NCBI GenBank assembly: GCA_963712485.1
Contig: CAVQID010000066.1
Coordinates: forward strand, 62,001-126,000
Length of the DNA stretch: 64,000 nt
From: JALORV01 sp963712485
GTDB lineage: Bacteria > Pseudomonadota > Gammaproteobacteria > Burkholderiales > Burkholderiaceae_F
Reading direction: 5' to 3'
The first letter of the stretch is position 1, and every line of letters starts with the position of its first letter. Both the position numbers and the translations under genes were made by a program. Below are positions 46,047 to 56,100 of this stretch, piece by piece. The notes below the pieces were generated by a model, which searched no databases, was not told the DNA's origin, and worked only from the letters and a program-made list of their open reading frames with translations.

Positions 46047-47360
46047 CTACCGGGCCGCCTTTTTGCCGATTTCGTCAAAGGATTCGCGGGCCGCAGCCAC
46101 CGTCGTCTCGATCACAGCGACATCATGCGCTATCGAAACGAAACCGGCCTCGAATGCCGACGGGGCCAGGTAGACGCCCCGGTCCAGCATCGCGTGGAAG
46201 AACCGGTTAAATCGTTCCTTGTCGCCCGCCATGACCTGCGCATAAGTCTCCGGGGGCTCCGGAGAGAAGTAGACGCCAAACATGCCGCCGACGCTATCGC
46301 CCGAGAAAGCTAAGCCCGGCGCCGCGGTCTGCGCGGCTGCGACCAGGCCGGACACCAGAGACGCGGTCCGCTGCCCCAGCTCTTCGTAAAAACCCGGGCG
46401 CTGGATCTCGCGCAACGTTGCCAGCCCGCAGGCGACAGCCACGGGGTTCCCGGACAGCGTGCCGGCCTGGTAGACGCCTCCCAGTGGCGCGAGATGCTTC
46501 ATCACCTCGCGCTTGCCACCGAAGGCTGCGACCGGCATGCCGCCGCCGATGACCTTGCCCAGCACGGTCATGTCCGGATCGATGCCATAGAGCGCCTGGG
46601 CACCGCCGAGCGCAACGCGGAAACCCGACATCACTTCGTCGAACACCAGTATCGCCCCGTGCTTCGCGGTCAGCTCGCGCATCGCGCGGAGGAACTCCGC
46701 AGTCGCCCGAACCAGATTCATGTTGCCCGCGATCGGCTCGACGATCACGCACGCAATGTCATCACCATGCTGCCGGAACGCCTCGACGAGCTGTTGCGGA
46801 TCGTTGTAGTCCAGCACCAGGGTGTGCTGCGTGATCTCGGCGGGTACCCCGGCGCTGCTCGGGTTGCCGAACGTCAGCAGCCCAGAACCCGCCTTGACCA
46901 GCAAGCTGTCGGCGTGGCCGTGGTAGCAGCCTTCGAACTTAATGATCTTGCGCCGTCCCTTGCCGTCACCCGCGGCGCCGCGTGCCAGGCGGATCGCACT
47001 CATCGCCGCTTCGGTTCCGGACGACACCAGCCGCAGCTGCTGCATCGACGGCACCAGCTTCAGCAACTCCTCGGCCATCACCACTTCGGCCTCGGTGGGC
47101 GCGCCGTACGACAGTCCGCGTGCCGCCGCGTCCTGCACGGCTTTGACGACCGCCGGATGACCGTGGCCGAGGATCATCGGCCCCCACGAACCGATGTAGT
47201 CGATGTAGCGCTTGCCCTCCGCGTCCCAGAAGTACGGACCCTCGGCACGCTCGATGAAGCGCGGCGTGCCGCCGACCGACCGGAAGGCGCGCACCGGCGA
47301 GTTCACCCCGCCGGGAATCGACCGCTGTGCACGTTCGAAAAGCTCTTCATTGCGACTCAT
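46047..47360 (-). CDS. hemL: Glutamate-1-semialdehyde 2,1-aminomutase
   Basis: PLP enzyme of the C5 tetrapyrrole pathway that makes 5-aminolevulinate. The 437-residue protein has the family start SRNEELFERAQRSIPGGVNSPVRAF, the cofactor segments SSGTEAAMSAIRLARG and VFDEVMSGFR, and the PLP lysine in VLGKVIGGGMPVAAFGG. Its start overlaps the thiE stop (ATGA). dsbD follows 49 bases after its stop. Confidence 0.97.
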   Translation of the reverse strand: MSRNEELFERAQRSIPGGVNSPVRAFRSVGGTPRFIERAEGPYFWDAEGKRYIDYIGSWGPMILGHGHPAVVKAVQDAAARGLSYGAPTEAEVVMAEELLKLVPSMQQLRLVSSGTEAAMSAIRLARGAAGDGKGRRKIIKFEGCYHGHADSLLVKAGSGLLTFGNPSSAGVPAEITQHTLVLDYNDPQQLVEAFRQHGDDIACVIVEPIAGNMNLVRATAEFLRAMRELTAKHGAILVFDEVMSGFRVALGGAQALYGIDPDMTVLGKVIGGGMPVAAFGGKREVMKHLAPLGGVYQAGTLSGNPVAVACGLATLREIQRPGFYEELGQRTASLVSGLVAAAQTAAPGLAFSGDSVGGMFGVYFSPEPPETYAQVMAGDKERFNRFFHAMLDRGVYLAPSAFEAGFVSIAHDVAVIETTVAAARESFDEIGKKAAR

Positions 47361-48046
47361 GCTGAACCGGTTCCTTGGCTGAATTGATTTTGCAACTCCC
47401 GTACGGCCTGACCGGGATCCGCGGCGTCGAATACGGCGCTGATCAGTGCAGCGGCGTGTGCTCCCGCTGCAGCGACGGCGCCGATGTTGTTACGCGTAAT
47501 GCCGCCGATCGCGACGATGCGCTGAGGTCCGAAGCGCGCGCGCGCCTGGCGCAGAATGTCGAGCGAAGCCGCCACCGCGTGCGGCTTGGTGGACGAGGCG
47601 AAGATCGAGCCGAACGCGAGCACATCCGCGCCCGCCGTGACCGCTCGCGCCGCACGTTCCAGGTCGTTGTAACACGACACGCCGAGCAGTCCCTGCGGCA
47701 GGCGCATGCGGGCCGCAGCGATGTCGCCGTCGTCGCGGCCCAGGTGCACGCCGTCGGCCCCGAGTTCCACCGCCAGATCGATGTCATCGTTGATGATGAA
47801 CAGCGCGCCGCGATCCCGTGCCATGCGCTGCAGTGCTTCGGCCTGGGTGCGCCGTTCCCCGGCGGATGCCAGTTTGTTTCGGTACTGCGCGACGGATATT
47901 CCCGCCGCGAGTGCAAGCTGCAGCTTTCCGGCCACCGCGTCGAATCGGTCCCGATTCACGTCGGGCGTCAGCAGATAGATCCCGGCGACGCGTGCAGCGA
48001 GTGCACTTCGGTCAGTTGATCTCGCCGCCGTCATCATCGTCGTCAT
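47357..48046 (-). CDS. thiE: Thiamine-phosphate synthase
   Basis: Joins the pyrimidine and thiazole halves into thiamine monophosphate. Motifs: AQYRNKLASAGERRTQAEAL, LFIINDDIDLAVELGADGVHLGRDDGD, VLAFGSIFASSTKPHA and RIVAIGGITRNNIGAVAAAGA. The start lies inside the aspartate-coding run at the end of thiD, where three ATG codons occur in this frame (48046, 48037, 48034); I list the first, but GGAG spacing slightly favours the second. 229 residues with the first start. Confidence 0.94.
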   Translation of the reverse strand: MTTMMTAARSTDRSALAARVAGIYLLTPDVNRDRFDAVAGKLQLALAAGISVAQYRNKLASAGERRTQAEALQRMARDRGALFIINDDIDLAVELGADGVHLGRDDGDIAAARMRLPQGLLGVSCYNDLERAARAVTAGADVLAFGSIFASSTKPHAVAASLDILRQARARFGPQRIVAIGGITRNNIGAVAAAGAHAAALISAVFDAADPGQAVRELQNQFSQGTGSA

Positions 48047-48863
48047 CGTCTCCGGCCCAGAACAGACGGTCGGGAACGGCCACCCCGATGCCCGCGTGGA
48101 ACGCGTGCAGGAGGGCGGCAGCAGCGTACTGGGATGCTTCCTGCGCCGCCTCGGGCATATCGAGGCCCTGGGCCAGCAGGCCGGCCAGCGCGCCGGACAA
48201 CGTGTCGCCCGCGCCGAACAGCCGCGACGAGGTGGTGTCGACACGGGGCAGCGAATCGCTGCGCACCAGCCCGGACTCGTCGTAAAGCGCGTTCACGACG
48301 AGCGCGGAACCGGGCTCGGCGTCGGTCAGCAGCACATATTCGGCTCCCCAGCCGATCAACTCCCGCGCAAAAGCCGATGCGGGCAGGTCATGGCTGCGCT
48401 CTTCATCGTCGTTCGCGAGGCTGACCAGTTGGCGCGCCTGCGACAGATTGACCGTAATGACCGTTGACTGCGGAACCAGCAACTCGCGCAGCGCCATGGC
48501 CAGTTCCTCGTCGTCCTCTGCGAGCATGGAAAGGTCGAGGTCCGGGTCGAGCACCACGGGCACACTGTCGTAGTCGGCCAGGATCGCGGCTATCGGTTGC
48601 ACCTGGTCGACGCTGCCGATCCCGCCGACCTTGAATGCCGCGACGGCCATGTTCTGCAACACCGACTGGGCCTGCACTTCGATCGTCTCCGCATCAAGCG
48701 CGAGCCCGGCTGCGGACCGCTCGCCGTCCTGGGTTGCGATGGCAGTGATGACACTGGCCGGATGGCAACCCATGCTGGCGATCGCGAGTTGGTCGGCTTG
48801 GATGCCTGCGGCACCCGTGGCATCCGAAATGCCGAAACTGAGAACGACCGGAAGTGACGACAT
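48012..48863 (-). CDS. thiD: Hydroxymethylpyrimidine/phosphomethylpyrimidine kinase
   Basis: Ribokinase-fold enzyme that phosphorylates the pyrimidine unit of thiamine. Motifs: VLSFGISDATGAAGIQADQLAIASMGCH near the N-terminus and the anion-hole/catalytic TTSSRLFGAGDTLSGALAGLLAQG. The protein (283 residues) ends in an unusual WAGDDDDDDDGGEIN tail that is not part of the kinase fold. First gene of the minus-strand run thiD-thiE-hemL. Confidence 0.94.
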   Translation of the reverse strand: MSSLPVVLSFGISDATGAAGIQADQLAIASMGCHPASVITAIATQDGERSAAGLALDAETIEVQAQSVLQNMAVAAFKVGGIGSVDQVQPIAAILADYDSVPVVLDPDLDLSMLAEDDEELAMALRELLVPQSTVITVNLSQARQLVSLANDDEERSHDLPASAFARELIGWGAEYVLLTDAEPGSALVVNALYDESGLVRSDSLPRVDTTSSRLFGAGDTLSGALAGLLAQGLDMPEAAQEASQYAAAALLHAFHAGIGVAVPDRLFWAGDDDDDDDGGEIN

Positions 48864-49023
48864 CCGCGAGACAGTGAAACGTGAAAGGGGATCGATGCTA
48901 CGCGGCTCGCAACGCGCTAGCGCGAAAACGGTAGCGGAGACCTATGAGCCCACGTTATGATCCTTGGCTAAGTGATTGATTTTAGCCGCTGAGCGACCGA
49001 TTGGGCGTTCAAGTTCCTAGTCC

Positions 49024-49209
49024 ATGATGACGACCAACGTGGGGACAAAAACCTGGATGTGCCTGATCTGCGGTTGGATCTACGACGAGGCCGCAGGCGT
49101 GCCCGAGTCGGGAATCGCGCCGGGGACACGGTGGGAGCAGATCCCGCCGAACTGGACGTGCCCTGAATGCGGAGCTCGCAAGGAAGATTTCGAAATGGTC
49201 GAAATCTAG
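49024..49209 (+). CDS. rubA: Rubredoxin
   Basis: Small one-iron electron carrier. The 61-residue protein has the two FeS4 cysteine pairs, C13/C16 in WMCLICGWIYDE and C46/C49 in WTCPECGARKEDFEMVE. Position before the pil chemosensory operon is conserved in betaproteobacteria, without a known functional link. The likely electron partners are not in the window. Confidence 0.96.
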   Translation: MMTTNVGTKTWMCLICGWIYDEAAGVPESGIAPGTRWEQIPPNWTCPECGARKEDFEMVEI

Positions 49210-49253
49210 CGGCGGAACCGCTGTATTCAGCGCGGCGTGTGCAGGCAGCTTCG

Positions 49254-49283
49254 TTTAAAAACACGGGGATCGGTCGATAGAAT
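49254..49283 (+). promoter_or_regulatory. Predicted promoter of the pilG operon
   Basis: TTTAAA (49254-49259), 18 bases, TAGAAT (49278-49283). It would start a message about 80 bases before the pilG ATG at 49367. Confidence 0.5.
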
Positions 49284-49366
49284 CGTTCGCGTGTTTCTGC
49301 CAAGGCGAGTCCCGCATGGCATTGACCGGCGGCGTCCAGGGGCCGGTTGAGGATCGAGGACACGAC

Positions 49367-49762
49367 ATGGCGGCACAGGACTTTTCGGACATCCGTGGCA
49401 AGAAGGTGATGGTGATCGATGATTCGAACACCATTCGCCGGAGCGCGGAAATCTTTCTGTCGCAGGCAGGTTGCCAGGTGATCCTGGCGCAGGACGGCTT
49501 CGAGGCGCTGTCGAAAATCAACGACCACCAGCCCAACATCATTTTCTGCGACATCCTGATGCCGCGGCTGGACGGCTATCAGACCTGTGCGCTGATCAAG
49601 CGCAGTCCACGCTTTCACAAGACGCCGGTCGTGATGCTGTCGTCCAAGGATGGACTGTTCGATCGGGCGCGGGGCCGCATGGTCGGGTCGAGCGAGTACC
49701 TTACGAAGCCGTTTACCAAAGACAGTCTGCTGACCGCGGTGCGGCAGCATTCGATGAACTGA
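49367..49762 (+). CDS. pilG: Twitching motility response regulator PilG
   Basis: Single-domain CheY-like receiver of the type IV pilus chemosensory system; it favours pilus extension. The 131-residue protein has the acid pair in MVIDDSNTIRRSAEIFL, phospho-acceptor D62 in IIFCDILMPRLDGYQ, and the conserved SSKD and TKPF lysine. The start at 49367 follows GAGGA; an in-frame ATG at 49316 is less likely. Confidence 0.95.
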   Translation: MAAQDFSDIRGKKVMVIDDSNTIRRSAEIFLSQAGCQVILAQDGFEALSKINDHQPNIIFCDILMPRLDGYQTCALIKRSPRFHKTPVVMLSSKDGLFDRARGRMVGSSEYLTKPFTKDSLLTAVRQHSMN

Positions 49763-49784
49763 GCCGGCCTTTGCGGGGGGGCCA

Positions 49785-50150
49785 ATGCCTATCAAGAAAG
49801 TTCTGATCGTCGACGATTCGCCCACGGAGCGCTTCTTCCTCAATGAACTGCTGACGAAGCAGGGCTACGCGGTCTCGACGGCCGAAAATGCCGAGGAGGC
49901 GATGATGAAGGTCAAGGCCGTGATGCCTGACCTGATCCTGATGGACGTCGTCATGCCGGGCCAGAACGGTTACCAGCTGACGCGGGCACTGTCGAAGGAC
50001 CCGGTCACGCAGGACATTCCGATCATCATGTGCACCAGCAAGAATCAGCAGACCGACCGCATCTGGGGGCTGCGTCAAGGCGCGCGCGACTACATCACCA
50101 AGCCGGTCAAGCCCGAAGAACTGTTCGAGAAGATCTCGGCGCTCGGCTGA
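49785..50150 (+). CDS. pilH: Twitching motility response regulator PilH
   Basis: Second CheY-like receiver, which favours pilus retraction or acts as a phosphate sink. The 121-residue product has KVLIVDDSPTERFFL, phospho-acceptor D54 in LILMDVVMPGQNGYQ and YITKPVKPEELF. It lies 22 bases after pilG. Confidence 0.95.
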   Translation: MPIKKVLIVDDSPTERFFLNELLTKQGYAVSTAENAEEAMMKVKAVMPDLILMDVVMPGQNGYQLTRALSKDPVTQDIPIIMCTSKNQQTDRIWGLRQGARDYITKPVKPEELFEKISALG

Positions 50151-50161
50151 CTCTGCACGCC

Positions 50162-50698
50162 ATGGCCACGCAACGCGACGTCAATCCTCGGCAGCTGGTC
50201 AAGCTGCGTGAGTTCTCGACGCAGCTTGCGCAGCGTCTCAAGGAGGCGCCCAACCTGCCGACCGAGCCGACGCGACTGGCGGTTCGGATCGGTACCGAGA
50301 ACTATCTCGTCGAAATGGGTCTTGCGGGAGAGATCGTGTCGCTTCCCGAGATCGCGCGCGTTCCCTGGACCAGGCCCTGGTATCGCGGCCTGGCGAACGT
50401 GCGCGGCCGACTGGTTGGCGTCATCGATCTGCAGCATCTGGTGGGGCGCGAGCCACTGACCGCCGACCAGAGCCAGCAACTGCTGGTGCTGGGCGAGGGA
50501 CTGGGCGTGCCCGCCGGCATCCTGGTGACTCGCGCCTTTGGCATCCGCAACCTCAAGGATCTCGAAGCGCTCGAGGCGTCCGCATCGGCGGTCGGTTGGG
50601 AGCGAAACCGATATCGCGACCTTGAAGGCATGACACTGACCGAACTGGATTTGCGCGAGTTGGCGGCGGCGCCCGCCTTCACCGCGATCAATGCGTAA
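50162..50698 (+). CDS. pilI: CheW-like coupling protein PilI
   Basis: Adapter that joins the PilJ receptor to the ChpA kinase. The 178-residue protein is a single CheW domain: RLAVRIGTENYLVEMGLAGEIVSLPEI, RPWYRGLANVRGRLVGVIDLQHLVG and ILVTRAFGIRNL. Starts 11 bases after pilH. Confidence 0.94.
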   Translation: MATQRDVNPRQLVKLREFSTQLAQRLKEAPNLPTEPTRLAVRIGTENYLVEMGLAGEIVSLPEIARVPWTRPWYRGLANVRGRLVGVIDLQHLVGREPLTADQSQQLLVLGEGLGVPAGILVTRAFGIRNLKDLEALEASASAVGWERNRYRDLEGMTLTELDLRELAAAPAFTAINA

Positions 50699-50718
50699 GC
50701 GGCGGCGTCGATCGGTCG

Positions 50719-50782
50719 GCGGCGCCTTTGCGGCGCCGGCCTCGAGTACGACGAAGAACATCGCCCGGCGCTGCGCCGGGCG
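50719..50782 (+). other. Two stem-loops in the pilI-pilJ gap
   Basis: CGGCGCC/GGCGCCG with a short loop (about 50719-50737) and CGCCCGGCG (50762-50770) with CGCCGGGCG (50774-50782), the second ending 22 bases before the pilJ start. No U-run follows, so these are more likely mRNA-stability or processing hairpins. Confidence 0.5.
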
Positions 50783-50803
50783 CGGGAATTGGCGGAGGAC
50801 TGA

Positions 50804-53041
50804 ATGGCACTCGAAATGGGTTCGCTCTTAAAGCGCAAGCCGCGCGAGCGCAAGGGCAGGGACAGCCCGGAGTCAACGCGCGGCGCGAGTGCCGAAGCGG
50901 CGCGTCCGGCACCGAGGACGATCATGATCGATCGCGGCAACGAAGGCATGACGATGCAGCTGGTGGACCGGCTGCTCGCGTTCCGGTTGCCGCTGATCGG
51001 CGACAAGCCGGTCAACACGCAGGTCCAGGTGCTTCTGATCCTGCTGGGCTTCAGCTTCTTCGTGCTCGTGGCGGTGCTGTTCTTCGACAACCGCATGGCC
51101 GCGAATGGCGCGTTGCAGACGGAGATCGTCGGCGACACATTGATGCACACCCAGCGCCTGGCGAAGGCGGCGCCCAATGCGGTCGAAGGCAACCGCGAGG
51201 CGTTTGCCGAGCTGCGCGAGAGTCGCGACGCGATCGCGGCGAACCTCGATGCGCTGGCCAACGGCGATGCAGTGCGCGGCCTGTCGGCGTCGTCGGGCGA
51301 GCTGCAGCTGCCGCTCACGAAACTCATCGAGCGCTGGAACGCCAGCCAGGCGGCAGCGTCAGTGATTGTCGCGAACGAGAAAGCGCTGCTCGCCTTCGGC
51401 GATGTGATCAAGAAGATCAACGAAGCCAGCCCGCGCCTGCAGCAGCTGACGGAGGAAGTCACGGCGCTGAAGCTGCAGTCCGGCGCGCCGGCACGAGAGA
51501 TCGCCACCGCGGCCCAGCTCGTCACGCTGACGCAGCGGCTCGGCAAGAGCGCCAATTCACTGGTGGCGGGCAACGTCGCCAATGCCGAGGTGGCGCTGAC
51601 GCTGGGTCGCGATATCAACCAGTTCCGCGACCTGACGCAGGCGCTGCTTGTGGGTTCCGACGCACTGCGCGTCGCCGCAAGCACCGACAGCGAAACGCGT
51701 ATTCGGCTGCAGGAACTGACGCGCGTCTACGGCGAGTTCCAGAGTTCGATTGCCGGTGCAATCGGCAGTCTGCAGGCGATCGTGCAATCCAAGGAGGCCG
51801 AACTCGCCATCCTGCGCGACTCCGAGCAGCTGCGCCAGCAGGTCACCGAACTCGGCGGCCTTTTCACCAAGGAACAGGCGACTCGCAAGGTCAACCTGTT
51901 CATCATGGCGCTGTTCGCGATCAGCCTGCTGCTGTGCGCGTTTGCGATCGTGAAAGTGCTGCTGGAAGACACGCGCAAGCGCGCGGCCGAAGCCGAGATC
52001 CAGCGGATGCAGGCCGAGCGCCTCGAGCAGGAAGCCAAGCGCACCAACGAGACGAACCAGGCCGCCATTTTGCGGCTGATGAACGAACTGCAGGAGGTCG
52101 CAGACGGCAATCTGACCGTGCAGGCGACGGTGTCGGAAGACATCACCGGCGCCATCGCGGACTCGGTCAACTACACGGTCGAGGAGCTACGCGGCCTGGT
52201 GGGTCGCATCAACAACACCGCCGAGCAGGTCAACACCGCGTCGACCGCCGCGCGCGACATTGCGACACGGCTGCTGACCGCCTCCGAAGCGCAGTCCAAG
52301 GAGATCAAGGACACCGGCGACAAGGTGCTGAAGATGGCGTCGCAGATCAACGACGTCTCCAAGAGCGCGGGCGAGTCGGCCAAGGTGGCGCGTGCCTCGC
52401 TCGATGCCGCCGAGCGCGGCCAGCGCGCGGTGTTCAACCAGATCGCCGGCATGAACGAGATCCGCGAGCAGATCCAGGAAACGGCGAAGCGGATCAAGCG
52501 GCTGGGCGAGTCTTCGCAGGAGATTGGCGAGATCGTCGAGCTGATCACGGACATTACCGAGCAGACCAACGTGCTCGCGCTGAACGCCGCGATCCAGGCG
52601 GCGTCGGCCGGCGAAGCGGGCCGCGGCTTCTCGGTGGTCGCGGAGGAAGTGCAGCGCCTGGCGGATCGCTCCGCCGAGGCGGCCAAGCAGATCGGGGCGC
52701 TGGTGCGCACGATTCAGACCGACACGCAGGACGCGGTGGCGGCCATGGAGAAGAGCACGCAGGGCGTGGTCGAGGGAACGAAGCTTTCCGACGCGGCCGG
52801 CAACGCGCTGGGCGACATCGGTCGCGTCTCGCGCCAGCTGGCTGAACTCATCGAACGCATTGCATCGACGACGAACGACCAGGCCAGTTCAGCCGGCGGC
52901 GTGGCGCAATCGATCGAACGTATTCTCGCAGTGACCGAGCAAACCTCACACGGTACGCGTCAGGCGGCCCAGTCGATCGGCCAGCTGGCCACTCTGGCGC
53001 GCGAGCTGAAGGCGTCGGTCGCCCGGTTCCGCGTCGGTTGA
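50804..53041 (+). CDS. pilJ: Methyl-accepting chemotaxis protein PilJ
   Basis: Transmembrane receptor of the pilus chemosensory array. Of 745 residues, 1-60 form a charged cytoplasmic tail, longer than in Pseudomonas PilJ. A membrane segment follows near 70-90 (VLLILLGFSFFVLVAVLFF), then a helical periplasmic PilJ sensor domain and a second membrane segment (LFIMALFAISLLLCAFAIVKVLL). HAMP and signalling helices come last, with the hairpin tip EIVELITDITEQTNVLALNAAIQAASAGEAGRGFSVVAEEVQRLA. Start preceded by GGAGGA. Confidence 0.95.
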   Translation: MALEMGSLLKRKPRERKGRDSPESTRGASAEAARPAPRTIMIDRGNEGMTMQLVDRLLAFRLPLIGDKPVNTQVQVLLILLGFSFFVLVAVLFFDNRMAANGALQTEIVGDTLMHTQRLAKAAPNAVEGNREAFAELRESRDAIAANLDALANGDAVRGLSASSGELQLPLTKLIERWNASQAAASVIVANEKALLAFGDVIKKINEASPRLQQLTEEVTALKLQSGAPAREIATAAQLVTLTQRLGKSANSLVAGNVANAEVALTLGRDINQFRDLTQALLVGSDALRVAASTDSETRIRLQELTRVYGEFQSSIAGAIGSLQAIVQSKEAELAILRDSEQLRQQVTELGGLFTKEQATRKVNLFIMALFAISLLLCAFAIVKVLLEDTRKRAAEAEIQRMQAERLEQEAKRTNETNQAAILRLMNELQEVADGNLTVQATVSEDITGAIADSVNYTVEELRGLVGRINNTAEQVNTASTAARDIATRLLTASEAQSKEIKDTGDKVLKMASQINDVSKSAGESAKVARASLDAAERGQRAVFNQIAGMNEIREQIQETAKRIKRLGESSQEIGEIVELITDITEQTNVLALNAAIQAASAGEAGRGFSVVAEEVQRLADRSAEAAKQIGALVRTIQTDTQDAVAAMEKSTQGVVEGTKLSDAAGNALGDIGRVSRQLAELIERIASTTNDQASSAGGVAQSIERILAVTEQTSHGTRQAAQSIGQLATLARELKASVARFRVG

Positions 53042-53187
53042 AGCGTTGAAATGGTCGCGCCGATGCGCCTTCGCATGCGGATGCACCGGCAGCCCGCGCC
53101 GCTAGAGTCGCGCGAACGCGGCCGGAACCGTCCGGCGTGCGCGCTTGAGGTCGCGCGGTCCCGATCCGGCGGCTGAGGAAGAGATAC

Positions 53188-56100
53188 ATGCCCGAACGAC
53201 ACGATCCCAATCAGCTGGTCGGCGCCGCGCCGGACATCGCGCCGCTGGCGTGGGTCATCGACGAGATCCGTACGTCGCTAACCGAGGCCGTCAACGGCAT
53301 GAAGGCGTTCCTTGCGAACAAGCAGGACGTCGACAGCCTGCGCAATGCCCGCAACCAGGTGCACCAGGCCAACGGGGCGCTGCAGCTGCTCGATCTGCGC
53401 GGCGTCGCCCTCGTCACCGACGCGGTGGAGCAGCTCACGCGTCGTTTCGAGGCCGAGCCCAAGGACTGTCTGCCCGCAGCGGTCCGCGCGGTCGAGACGG
53501 CGCTTATCGCCGTCGTCGCCTACCTGGAAGCGCTGTTGTCGGGGCGCCCGAACCAGCCGATACGTCTATTTCCTTATTACCGCGACGTCCTGCAGCTGAA
53601 TCGCGCCAACCGGGTGCACCCGGCCGACCTGATCTTCCCCGATCTTTCGCGTCGTCCGGCGTTCCACCATATCGAGGCGCGGCAGTATCCGCCGGAACAG
53701 CTGCGCGATCGGCGTGCCCGATTCGAACTCGGCCTGCTGGGGTTCCTGCGCAACACGGACGACGCCGGCGCGCGCAAGCGCATGCGCGAGGCGCTCGCCG
53801 ACCTGGAGCACCTGCCGCAGCGCGGACTGGCGCGCAGCTTCTGGTGGGTGGTTCGCGGGCTGCTCGAAGGGCTGGACGCCGATGTGATTCCGGTCGACCT
53901 CGACCTCAAACGGGTGCTGGCCCGGCTCAACCTGCAGTTGCGCCGCATGATCGAAGGCGGCGGCGCAGTGGCCGAGCGTCTGATGATCGACTCGCTCTAT
54001 TACGTCGGTCGTGCGCAGGGCGGACCAGCGCGGGTGGCGGAAATCAAACGGCTGTACGGCCTCGAAGCCCTGATTCCCGGCGACTTCGAGCGCGCCTCGC
54101 TGACCGCAGTCGATGCCGATGCTCTGCGGACGCTCAAGGAAGCCCTGTCGCAGGCCAAGCAGCTGTGGGGCCAGATCGTCGCCGGTGCCAACGAGACCGC
54201 GAAGTTCGAACAGGAAATCAAGCTGGCGCGCACCTCGTCGTTGAAGCTCTCGGCGCGTGCGATCGGCACGACCGTCGAGGTGATTGGCAAGGTGACGCAT
54301 GACTTCGCCAAGCTTCCGGGCGATGTCCGCGAGCGCCTCGGGCTCGAAGTTGCCTCGGCACTGCTCTTCACCGATCTTGGCGTCGAGGACCTGCCACAGA
54401 CCGATGACGAGTACGAGCAGCGTGCACAGCAGGTCATTGAACGCCTGCTGAAAACACGCCAGGGCCAGCCGCTGCCGGACGCGGGACCGTGGATGTCCGA
54501 GATTGCGCGGCGTGCCCAGGACCGCCTGACGATGGGCACGGTCGTGGCGGAAACGCAGTCGACCCTGCGCGAGATCGAGCAGCGGCTCGATCGCTTCTTC
54601 CGCAATCCGGTCGAGCGCTCGGACCTGCCGGCCACCACGGCGATGTTCGACCAGGTCTGCGGCGTGTTGTCGCTGCTGGGCTACGAAGACCCGGTGGCGG
54701 CGCTGCGCAACGTTCAGGAATCGATCGCGCGCTTCGCCGATGCGAAGATCGCGCCGGAGCCCGACGAGTTCGGTCGCATCGCGCAGAACCTCGGCGCGGT
54801 CGGCTTTTTCGTCGAGAGCCTCGGCCAGGACACCGAGCGCCCGCGCGGCATGTTCCATTACGACCCGGCGACCGGCGTGTTCACCGCCGAGCTTGGTCAG
54901 CTTCCCGCCGACGAGAACGTCTTCGCGCCGACTGAGGAGGACTATCACGCGGCACCGCGCACCATCGACATGCGCGTGCCCGAGCCGCGGCGGACCGACA
55001 ACGTCGAAACGGCCGCACGCAAGACGCTCGAGGCCGCGCATCAGCAGGCGCGGCGACTGACTCAGGTGGCCGGCGACGCGCGCGCCATCGGCGAACTCGA
55101 CCGGCTGCTGCCGATGCTGTCGAACGAGGCCGACCTGCTCGATAGTGAGCAGCTGAAATCCACCGCGGCGCGCGCGGGTCAGTTGCTGGCACAGCTGAAG
55201 GACGCGCCGGCGCGGGAGGACGCCGTCGAGCTCGAGCGGTTGCTGGCGCCGCCCAAGGCGCCGGAGGCGCCGCCACCGACCGCGCCGCTGCCCTCCAGCC
55301 AGGCGGCTGCAGACAGCGAACTGCGCGAGATCTTCGTCGAGGAAGCGCGCGAAGTGCTCGACAGCATCGTCGAGAACCTCGCCGAACTACGCGACCATCG
55401 TGACGACAAGGCGACGCTGACGACCGTGCGCCGGGCGTTCCATACGTTGAAGGGCTCGAGTCGCATGGTCGGCTTCAAGCACATCGGCGAGGGCGGATGG
55501 GGCGTCGAGCAATGCTTCAACCTGTGGCTCGCGCAGGAGCGGCCGGCCACCGACGACCTGATCGATCTCGCCCAGGGTGCACAGCGCATCATCCGGGCGT
55601 GGGTGGACACGATCGCGAGCGACCCGTACGCCAACATCGATCCGACGCCGCTGGTGCTGGCGGCGCAGCGCGTGCGCGAGGGCGGCATGTTCGAGTTCGC
55701 GGAGCTGCCGCCGGGAGATGCCCCCCCAAAGCGTGACGGCGGCGCGCCGGTAGTGCAGGACGTCGCGCTGCCGGCCCCAGCCTCCCAAGCCAGCGCGCCG
55801 TCGGCGACAGGAATCGACTTCGACCTCGATGCGCTAGCCGCCGGCCCGGGGCCGGAAGAGTCTGCTGAACTGCAGACACCAACCGGCGTAGACGTCGAAG
55901 CCGACAAGTCGGCAGACGCGACCGCACTGGAAATGCAGTTCGAGCTGCCGGTCATGACGCCTCCCGAGTCCTCGACCGTCGAACCGCCCGTCGCGTTCGA
56001 ACTGACCGGCGAAGAGCGAAGCGAGGCGGTCTCCGAAGACGAAGAGGTGCGCCGCATCGGGCCACTGGAGATCAGCCACGGCCTGTATTCGGTGTTCCTG

